NCBI GenBank assembly: GCA_049596815.1
Contig: JBMYLY010000001.1
Location: forward strand, 1 to 64,000
Direction of reading: 5' to 3'
DNA from: UBA724 sp049596815
GTDB taxonomy: Bacteria > Bacteroidota > Bacteroidia > Flavobacteriales > Flavobacteriaceae
DNA length: 64,000 nucleotides
This document shows, in pieces, positions 58,517-64,000 of the stretch (its first letter is position 1; each line of letters starts with the position of its first letter). The translations under genes were made by a program, and so were the position numbers. Below the pieces are notes generated by a model. The model was not told the origin of the DNA. It saw only the letters and a program-made list of their open reading frames with translations, and ran no database searches.

Positions 58517-58999
58517 TTAGTTGATGTTCTGACTATAATCCCCAGCCCGTGTTGTATAGTTTATTTTCAACGCATTGACTTTTCTCAATTCTTGTTTGAT
58601 ATCTGAGATCAATCCCATTTTAGTTTCACCATCCACTTTTAAAGCTGTGGTGAGCACATTTTGTAACTCTTGACGCTTGGATGCGCGTTCTGCCAAAATA
58701 AAAGCGCCTACATCTTCAACAGTGGCAAACTTGTCATTGAGCTGGATGCGGGCCTGTGTACCAAATTTGTCTTGATATCTAGAGCTAGGCTTGCCTGCAT
58801 AAATATACATCACACGGTCTTTCTTGTCAAGTTTCTGAACTTGATCCGCAACAGGGAGGGTATTCGAAACCATCAAAGTACTGTCACGCATCACAGTGGC
58901 TACCATAAAGAAGAATAGCAGCATAAAGACAATATCCGGCAAGGATGCCGTAGAAATCGCGGGTAAATCTCCTCCTTTTTTCTTTTTAAACTTTGACAT
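58517..58999 (-). CDS. ExbD/TolR family energy-transducing protein (second copy)
   Basis: This 160-residue protein has a basic cytosolic N-terminus (KFKKKKGG) and one TM helix (LPDIVFMLLFFFMVATVM, near residue 22-40) with the proton-relay Asp in LPDIVF. A periplasmic domain follows. With ExbB it uses the proton motive force to drive TonB. It is the last gene of the operon exbB, 148-residue membrane protein, exbD, exbD. Two ExbD paralogues in tandem are common in Bacteroidota. Confidence 0.92.
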   Translation of the reverse strand: MSKFKKKKGGDLPAISTASLPDIVFMLLFFFMVATVMRDSTLMVSNTLPVADQVQKLDKKDRVMYIYAGKPSSRYQDKFGTQARIQLNDKFATVEDVGAFILAERASKRQELQNVLTTALKVDGETKMGLISDIKQELRKVNALKINYTTRAGDYSQNIN

Positions 59000-59001
59000 G
59001 C

Positions 59002-59625
59002 CTAATTGGTTTTACTAGGTTCTGCTTCAGATAATTTCATCGGGAACAACACTTTTACCTCATCAAGCATAGGCTTTAGGCGGTCTTTTTCGGTTGAACC
59101 TGTTCGAGGATCGTTGTAAATCTTATCTGCTTGTACATAATCGATTCCCAAATTCGGATTGAGTCGTTTGAAGGCTCTGTTTCGAAGGGTGTTGTATGCA
59201 GCAACCAACTCGTTTTGAACAGAAATGTAGACCTTATAGTCTGTTTCTCTGTCATTTTTAAGTGAGATTACCGCTTTGTCAGGATTATCAGATGAGTCGG
59301 GGTCGCGTGCACCTTGACAATAGTCACATGCCTCTTCACCTTTACCGCCACCATTGTCCAAAAAGGCAATGGCAGCCTCACGCAATCCAGAAATTTCCAG
59401 GGGCTCCTCCTCTACCAAAAGGTCGTTGTACTTGTTTACAACAACCGTAAAAATATTACGTTCCTTGATGATGGGTGGATCCACCACATCTTCCATGGGA
59501 GGTAACTTGCGGTTGAGCCCGGAGTCAGTTTCTATCGTTGTGGTCACCAAAAAGAAAATCAACAGCAAGAAGGCAATATCTGCCATCGAGCCTGCGTTGA
59601 CTTCGGGTGCTTTTCTTTTGGCCAT
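59002..59625 (-). CDS. ExbD/TolR family protein with CxxC-containing periplasmic loop
   Basis: This 207-residue ExbD homologue has one TM helix (MADIAFLLLIFFLVTTTI, Asp in ADIAF). The periplasmic region contains an extra insertion, EEACDYCQGARDPDSSD (near residue 91-107), with a C-x-x-C pair not expected in ExbD. The pair might form a disulfide or bind metal. It lies 2 bp before the second exbD. Confidence 0.9.
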   Translation of the reverse strand: MAKRKAPEVNAGSMADIAFLLLIFFLVTTTIETDSGLNRKLPPMEDVVDPPIIKERNIFTVVVNKYNDLLVEEEPLEISGLREAAIAFLDNGGGKGEEACDYCQGARDPDSSDNPDKAVISLKNDRETDYKVYISVQNELVAAYNTLRNRAFKRLNPNLGIDYVQADKIYNDPRTGSTEKDRLKPMLDEVKVLFPMKLSEAEPSKTN

Positions 59626-59629
59626 AGTT

Positions 59630-60076
59630 TTAGCTTTTTAGTCTGCGAACACCAGAATAGATCATAGCACCTGCGGCAATAACCACTAAGAAATAGAAAG
59701 TGCGCAAGCCGGTCTCTACCAAACGAGAACCAGAGGCCGAGAGCACTTCTCCATCTTTCAAAGGAGTTTCGGTTCCAGATGAAAATAAGAAAGCAACGAG
59801 GACAACCGCCAAAAAAGCACCAATCGATATCATGGCTTTTTTCAATTTGGCAGGGTCAGAAGCAAGGTTCATCACAGAAAACACCAAGGTCAATACTACC
59901 GCAATGGCAATAACAATCATGGCCAAGCTTACCATAGAGGAAACCACGCCATAGTCACCAGACATGGCGGCCATTTCGATGACGTCGTCACCCTTGCTCA
60001 GGATGGTAATCTGAAAAATAAGGCCTACCACGCCGAGAACCGCTGCTGTATAAGTTACAATTTTTTGAATACTCAT
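59630..60076 (-). CDS. Four-helix membrane protein of the ExbB/ExbD operon, unknown function
   Basis: This 148-residue protein has four predicted TM helices (about 7-26, 45-68, 84-100 and 124-141), including AMIVIAIAVVLTLVFSVMNL and FYFLVVIAAGAMIYSG. I see no ExbB/MotA or other known signature. Its fixed position between exbB and the two exbD genes, with gaps of 21 and 4 bp, suggests it takes part in or modulates the energising complex. Confidence 0.7.
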   Translation of the reverse strand: MSIQKIVTYTAAVLGVVGLIFQITILSKGDDVIEMAAMSGDYGVVSSMVSLAMIVIAIAVVLTLVFSVMNLASDPAKLKKAMISIGAFLAVVLVAFLFSSGTETPLKDGEVLSASGSRLVETGLRTFYFLVVIAAGAMIYSGVRRLKS

Positions 60077-60097
60077 AATAATAGGTATCTAAAGTTA

Positions 60098-60913
60098 TTA
60101 TTTCTGATTAGCTACCAACATATCAATGAGGGTTATGGAAGCATCTTCCATATCATTGACAATACTGTCAATCTTTGCGATGATGTAGTTGTAGAAAATT
60201 TGAAGGATAATCGCTACGATCAAACCAAAAACTGTTGTCAAAAGGGCTACTTTGATACCTCCTGCAACAAGTGAGGGTTGCATGTCGCCTGCCGCTTCGA
60301 TTTTGTCAAAAGCTTGAATCATCCCGATTACTGTTCCCATGAATCCAAGCATGGGCGCCAAAGCGATAAAGAGTGAAATCCAGGAGACATTCTTTTCGAG
60401 TTGTCCCATTTGAACACCTCCGTAAGCGACTACCGCTTTTTCAGCGTTTTCAACTCCTTCAGCAGATCTGTCAAGACCTTGAAAAAAGATGGAGGCTACG
60501 GGACCTCTTGTATTGCGGCAAACTTCTTTGGCTGCCTCTACGCCACCCCCTTTTAGGGCATCCTCAACTTCCTGAGTAAGCTTGGCTGTGTTTGTAGAGG
60601 ACAAGTTCAAGAAAATAATACGCTCAATAGCAATGGCCAGTCCCAAAATCAAACAAAGGAGTACAATGCCCATAAATCCAGGTCCACCTTCAATGAAACG
60701 TTTTTTGAGCTCTTGGGTAAATCCTGCCTTGGCTTGGGGTTGTGGAGCAGGCGCCTCAACAGGGGCTACCGCAGTTTCCTCAGCCACCGCAGTGGTATCT
60801 TGTTCAACCTCTTGAGTAAGGGTTGTGTCGTTGGTCGTAGTTGGGGAGGCCCAAATGGTCGGTGCATTTAGAAAAATGGTTAAGCACGTGGCAATAAATA
60901 AAAAACGCTTCAT
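60098..60913 (-). CDS. ExbB/TolQ/MotA family proton channel protein
   Basis: This 271-residue protein has an N-terminal signal-like helix (ending TIWAS), then a Thr/Glu/Ala/Pro-rich segment (about 25-65). The MotA/TolQ/ExbB core has three TM helices (FMGIVLLCLILGLAIAIERI; WISLFIALAPMLGFMGTVIG; VALLTTVFGLIVAIILQIFY). The conserved GxxGTVxGM region is present. It works with the ExbD proteins to power TonB receptors. The extra N-terminal signal and linker are typical of Bacteroidota ExbB. Confidence 0.95.
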   Translation of the reverse strand: MKRFLFIATCLTIFLNAPTIWASPTTTNDTTLTQEVEQDTTAVAEETAVAPVEAPAPQPQAKAGFTQELKKRFIEGGPGFMGIVLLCLILGLAIAIERIIFLNLSSTNTAKLTQEVEDALKGGGVEAAKEVCRNTRGPVASIFFQGLDRSAEGVENAEKAVVAYGGVQMGQLEKNVSWISLFIALAPMLGFMGTVIGMIQAFDKIEAAGDMQPSLVAGGIKVALLTTVFGLIVAIILQIFYNYIIAKIDSIVNDMEDASITLIDMLVANQK

Positions 60914-61001
60914 GATGAATTTATTAATTATGGATTTATTATTTTTTTAATTGTTTAAAATTTGGACGCTAAATATATGAAAATTATACCAACGTCAACA
61001 G

Positions 61002-61090
61002 CAGAGAGGAAGGGATTCGAACCCTCGATTCCGCGATAACGGAATACACACTTTCCAGGCGTGCGCCTTCGACCACTCGGCCACCTCTCT
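61002..61090 (-). tRNA. tRNA-Ser (anticodon GGA)
   Basis: The minus strand folds as a type II tRNA of 89 nt. The 7-bp acceptor stem is AGAGAGG with CCTCTCT, with discriminator G at 61002. The D arm is in GGCCGAGTGG. The anticodon loop CTGGAAA gives anticodon GGA (Ser codons UCC/UCU). A long variable arm lies between TATTCCG and CGGAATC-like strands, and the T arm contains GGTTCGAATCC. The 3' CCA is not encoded. The tRNA is flanked by exbB and tatD. Confidence 0.96.
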
Positions 61091-61143
61091 ATTCTCGATT
61101 TAATCGACCCCAAATATCCTATTTATTTTTAGAAATAAAAACC

Positions 61144-61911
61144 CTAATTCAATTCAAATAATTTGCGGGCATTGGCTGTCGTTTGCACTGCCAAAGATTC
61201 TACAGAAACCCCATACAAATCGGCTGCCTTTTGGGCAATCAAGGGCAGATAAGCACTTTCGTTTCGTTTGCCACGGTAAGGAACCGGTGCCAAATAGGGT
61301 GCGTCTGTCTCCAATACGATGTTTTCCAAAGGAATGTTGGAAAGGAACTGATCGATTTTTCCATTTTTAAAAGTCACCACACCTCCGATACCCAATAACA
61401 TATTGAGCGAAATGGCCTGGATTGCATCTTCTTCGGTGCCTGTAAAACAGTGGAAAATACCTCGCAGTTTTTCAGTCTTGTAATGACCCAACACTTCAAA
61501 GACTTCTTTAAAAGCATCACGGCAATGAATCACTAAGGGCAAGTCATAATCCAACGCCCACTGAATCTGTTGGTGAAACGCCTTTTGTTGTAAAGACAGC
61601 ATGGTAGTATCCCAATACAAATCGATTCCAATCTCACCAACAGCCACATATTTTCCCGTTGCAAGTTGCGCCTCCACATGCGCCATTTCTTGCTCGTAAT
61701 TGTCACCCACATGCGTAGGATGGAGTCCCATCATCATAGAAACCCGCTCGGGATATTGTGCATGCAACGCATGCATGGCTTGAGTGAAGTTGGAATCTAT
61801 GGCAGGCAATACAAAATGTGAAACCCCCGCCTCTATTGCATGCGCCATGACTTCTGGGCGATCTTTGTCAAATTCGGGAACATACAAATGGGTATGTGTG
61901 TCTATAAACAT
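61144..61911 (-). CDS. TatD family metal-dependent hydrolase (DNase)
   Basis: This 255-residue TIM-barrel hydrolase has the metal-binding motif FIDTHTHLYVPEFD at the N-terminus, the Glu in AVGEIGIDLYWDTTM, His in VIHCRDAF and IFHCFTGT, and ETDAPYLAPVPYRGKRNE near the end. All TatD metal ligands are in place. TatD proteins act as 3'-5' exonucleases in DNA repair and RNA quality control. It is divergent from the retropepsin-like gene, with overlapping promoters. Confidence 0.95.
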   Translation of the reverse strand: MFIDTHTHLYVPEFDKDRPEVMAHAIEAGVSHFVLPAIDSNFTQAMHALHAQYPERVSMMMGLHPTHVGDNYEQEMAHVEAQLATGKYVAVGEIGIDLYWDTTMLSLQQKAFHQQIQWALDYDLPLVIHCRDAFKEVFEVLGHYKTEKLRGIFHCFTGTEEDAIQAISLNMLLGIGGVVTFKNGKIDQFLSNIPLENIVLETDAPYLAPVPYRGKRNESAYLPLIAQKAADLYGVSVESLAVQTTANARKLFELN

Positions 61912-61916
61912 AAGAG

Positions 61917-61950
61917 CAAAAGTAATTGATTTCCATGTCTATCTTTGCAA
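61917..61950 (-). promoter_or_regulatory. Promoter TTG-N23-TACTTTTG for tatD
   Basis: On the minus strand, TTG (61950-61948) precedes TACTTTTG (61924-61917) by 23 bp. The -7 box ends 5 bp before the tatD ATG at 61911, so the mRNA would be leaderless or nearly so. It overlaps the divergent promoter at 61940. Confidence 0.5.
61940..61947 (+). promoter_or_regulatory. -7 element TATCTTTG for the retropepsin-like gene
   Basis: TATCTTTG matches TAnnTTTG and ends 6 bp before the ATG at 61954, again predicting a nearly leaderless transcript. It overlaps the tatD promoter on the other strand. Confidence 0.45.
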
Positions 61951-61953
61951 GGC

Positions 61954-62406
61954 ATGCCAACACTCTACAAATACTTACAATCCAATGGATACAACCGTGT
62001 ACGCCTAACCCCTATCAATACCAATCATTTTTTGGTAGAAGCGCATATCAATAACATAAGTGGGGTGTTTATTCTGGATACGGGTGCTTCGGCAACTTGT
62101 GTGGATTTGGAACATACGGACTACTTCCAACTCAACAGCCAACCCAGCACCGAAAAAGCCTCCAGCGCTAGTACTACCGAAATGCATACAGAAATGGCCA
62201 AAAAAAACCACATCCGCATCGGAAAATGGTTGGCCAAAAACAAACCCATCGTACTGTTTGATATGCAAGCGGTCAATGCTGCCCTAAAACTCCAAGACAA
62301 CGACCCTGTTCATGGCATTATCGGAGCCGATGTGCTGAAATCGGGACAAGTCATCATCGATTACAAAAACAATTGGCTTTATCTCAAAAACAAAACCGCA
62401 CCCTAA
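61954..62406 (+). CDS. Retropepsin-like aspartic protease family protein (clan AA)
   Basis: This protein of about 150 residues starts at the ATG at 61954 (MPTLYKYLQSNGYN). The catalytic-type motif is FILDTGASATCVD (DTGA, near residue 42). The paired flap and second hydrophobic-hydrophobic-G motif follow as HGIIGADVLKSGQVIIDY near the C-terminus, the clan AA single-domain layout. It would act as a homodimer. There is no signal peptide, so it is cytosolic. The substrate is unknown. Confidence 0.85.
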   Translation: MPTLYKYLQSNGYNRVRLTPINTNHFLVEAHINNISGVFILDTGASATCVDLEHTDYFQLNSQPSTEKASSASTTEMHTEMAKKNHIRIGKWLAKNKPIVLFDMQAVNAALKLQDNDPVHGIIGADVLKSGQVIIDYKNNWLYLKNKTAP

Positions 62407-62538
62407 GGCGCGGCTCCTTTGTTTTAAACCGGACAACTTCCGTGTTAAAATTTATGGACACAAATATATATAATACTATTTATAAGTAGTAATTTTTAAA
62501 TGGTAACATATTTGGTGTAACATTTATTCTTTAGCACT

Positions 62539-62784
62539 ATGAATAAAGATATACAAGCAGAGAAGCTATTAGAGAAATTGGGAAGCCGTCTTCGAGAATT
62601 CCGCAAGGCACGTGGCTACACCAACTACGAGCAATTTGCATTTGACCACGGATTGCCAAGGGCGCAGTATGGCCGTTACGAAAAGGGGCAAGACCTGCGA
62701 TTGAGTTCTTTGGTCAAGGTGCTCACTGCTATGGATGTAAGCCTGACAGAATTTTTTGCTGAAGGGTTTGAGGATATAGTTTAG
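62539..62784 (+). CDS. Small XRE-family helix-turn-helix protein
   Basis: This 81-residue protein is mostly one Cro/CI-type HTH (LGSRLREFRKARGYTNYEQF, then GLPRAQYGRYEKGQDLRLSS and LVKVLTAMDVSLTEFF). There is no effector domain. It lies alone between the retropepsin-like gene and odhB, with 132 bp of AT-rich sequence before it. The role is unknown; such proteins can be housekeeping regulators or antitoxin-like, but no toxin gene is adjacent. Confidence 0.88.
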   Translation: MNKDIQAEKLLEKLGSRLREFRKARGYTNYEQFAFDHGLPRAQYGRYEKGQDLRLSSLVKVLTAMDVSLTEFFAEGFEDIV

Positions 62785-62874
62785 TCCTCTGTTGTTTTAC
62801 GCGGGTACAAAAAGGGTGAGTCACGCTAAGATGCCTTCACTACTGACCAATAAAAGTAATGACCCTAACCCCTC

Positions 62875-64000
62875 CTACAACTCCAAGGCTTTTTTAACGT
62901 CGTCGTCCATGAGCAAAGATTCTGGCGACTCCAAGGCTTCTTTGACAGCCACCAAAAAACCAACAGACTCGCGCCCATCAACAATGCGGTGGTCATAAGA
63001 CAATGCCACATACATCATGGGGCGAATCTCGACCTTGCCATTAACCGCCACAGGGCGCTCCAAGATGTTGTGCATCCCCAAAATTCCGGATTGCGGTGGG
63101 TTGATGATAGGCGTTGACAGCATGGAGCCAAATACCCCACCATTGGAGATAGTAAAGGTACCGCCGGTCATTTCATCCACGGTGATTTGTCCATCGCGTG
63201 CACGTATGGCCAAGCGTTTGATTTCTGCCTCTATCTCTTTAAAAGTCATGGCTTCTGCATTGCGTACCACAGGCACCATCAGTCCTTTGGGACCCGACAC
63301 CGCTACGCTGATATCGCAGTAGTCATAGACAATCTGCTCATTGCCGTCGATCATGGAGTTCACGTCGGGGTAGGTTTGCAAAGCACGCACTACGGCTTTG
63401 GTAAAAAAGCTCATAAAGCCCAGACCTACACCGTGCTTTTCTTGAAAAGCTTCTTTGTGTTGTTTGCGCAAAGCAAAAATGGCTGACATATCCACCTCGT
63501 TGAAAGTCGTCAGCATGGCAGTTTCGTTTTTGGCAGCCACCAAGCGCTCAGCGACTTTGCGTCTGAGCAAGGACATTTTCTTGCGCGTGGTGGGACGATC
63601 CCCTCCGGCAGTCCCCATAGCCGGAACCGCTTTGACGGCATCCTCTTTGGTAATGCGTCCGTTGCGTCCTGTGCCGACAATGTTTGAAACATCCAACCCT
63701 TTTTCAGAAATGATTTTTTTAGCCGCCGGAGAAGCCGTACCACTGGCGTAATTTTCAACAACTGGCTGAGGTGCTTTTTGCTCAGCAGCAGGTGCAGCGA
63801 CTACTTCAGGGGTTTCTTGACCTTCGGGTTTTTCGGCATCAGTATCTATCAGACATACAACCGCCCCCACAGCAACCGCGTCGCCGGGTGCTGCTTGCAA
63901 AGTAACTCTACCACTGGCCTCAGCGGGCAATTCAAGGGTTGCTTTGTCCGAGTCTACTTCCGCGATGGCTTGGTCTTTTTCGACATAGTCACCATCGGCA
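62875..64000 (-). CDS. odhB: 2-oxoglutarate dehydrogenase E2, dihydrolipoyllysine-residue succinyltransferase (5' part outside window)
   Basis: This is the E2 core of the 2-oxoglutarate dehydrogenase complex in the TCA cycle. The frame is open through the window edge; only the first part of the lipoyl domain is missing. Visible in order are the lipoyl-Lys motif (DSDKATLELPAEASG), an acidic/Pro/Ala linker, the E1/E3-binding domain (SPAAKKIISEKGL, VGTGRNGRITKEDAVKA) and the catalytic domain with GFMSFFTKAVVRAL and SYDHRIVDGRESVGF (active-site His and Asp). The SYDHRIVDGRES form favours succinyl- over acetyltransferase. Confidence 0.93.
   Translation of the reverse strand, partial: ADGDYVEKDQAIAEVDSDKATLELPAEASGRVTLQAAPGDAVAVGAVVCLIDTDAEKPEGQETPEVVAAPAAEQKAPQPVVENYASGTASPAAKKIISEKGLDVSNIVGTGRNGRITKEDAVKAVPAMGTAGGDRPTTRKKMSLLRRKVAERLVAAKNETAMLTTFNEVDMSAIFALRKQHKEAFQEKHGVGLGFMSFFTKAVVRALQTYPDVNSMIDGNEQIVYDYCDISVAVSGPKGLMVPVVRNAEAMTFKEIEAEIKRLAIRARDGQITVDEMTGGTFTISNGGVFGSMLSTPIINPPQSGILGMHNILERPVAVNGKVEIRPMMYVALSYDHRIVDGRESVGFLVAVKEALESPESLLMDDDVKKALEL

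Noticed and set aside
62407..62874. Toxin-antitoxin system around the small XRE protein
   Set aside because: There is no adjacent small toxin-like ORF on either side; the flanking genes are a retropepsin-like protein and odhB.
1..64000. Mobile elements, prophage or CRISPR array
   Set aside because: No transposase, integrase, phage structural gene, terminal inverted repeats or regularly spaced direct repeats were found; gene order is that of a conserved flavobacterial chromosome.

Overview
This window is chromosomal DNA from a Bacteroidota bacterium, most likely family Flavobacteriaceae. The support is: neighbouring gliding genes gldD and gldE; a protein with a C-terminal type IX secretion (T9SS) sorting domain; a SusC/SusD pair; several TonB-dependent receptors; DUF families typical of the phylum (DUF4271, DUF4296, DUF3098, DUF3127, DUF4301); separate atpD-atpC genes; promoters of the flavobacterial TAnnTTTG type; and an almost complete lack of Shine-Dalgarno sequences. 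I see no IS element, prophage, rRNA operon or CRISPR array. Gene density is high, with many 1-40 bp overlaps.

Layout. 1-7974 (minus) is a polysaccharide-utilisation type operon: a T9SS-exported multidomain protein, an FnIII-like lipoprotein, SusC, and SusD (cut by the window edge). 7975-8312 is the only gene-free stretch over 300 bp. 8313-13857 holds an alpha/alpha-toroid-like protein, two MGMT-fold proteins that lack the reactive cysteine, Fe-S assembly genes (NifU domain, Mrp/ApbC), trmB and a PhoR/PhoB-like two-component pair. 13969-31866 is mostly housekeeping: a LuxE-like protein, tyrS, pyrC, a GT2 enzyme, hemD, an Lrp regulator, leuS, ftsX, uppP, truB, tag, aat, an orphan histidine kinase, HIT, greA and a degenerate Rieske-like lipoprotein.

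31863-37709 is the most informative region. A TonB-dependent receptor is preceded by a clear TPP (THI-box) riboswitch. Just upstream lies a tightly overlapping operon: phosphopantetheinyl transferase, an MTH1187/DUF77 thiamine-binding-type protein, a PnuC/PnuT-type transporter, a NadR-like P-loop kinase and DUF4301. Together they look like a thiamine uptake and trapping locus in which the NadR-like kinase may phosphorylate the vitamin.

37758-52805 carries ahcY, ribosomal L27 and L21 (L21 with a Rho_N/SAP-like tail), a catalytic plus non-catalytic M16 peptidase pair, an EamA transporter, a cysteine-rich HMA lipoprotein, gldD-gldE-ssb, mutY, an HU protein, a 30-residue very basic protein, rng, recX and a BtuB-like receptor. 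52832-64000 carries atpC-atpD, a large TonB-dependent receptor, an ExbB/ExbD energising operon, tRNA-Ser(GGA), tatD, a retropepsin-like protein, a small XRE regulator and the 3' part of odhB/sucB.

Several systems connect. The ExbB/ExbD complex could energise the four TonB-dependent receptors here. GldD/GldE belong to the gliding/T9SS biology that would also place the T9SS-tagged PUL protein on the cell surface. Two unrelated OB-type proteins (SSB and DUF3127) share the DDLPF tail that recruits SSB-interacting proteins.
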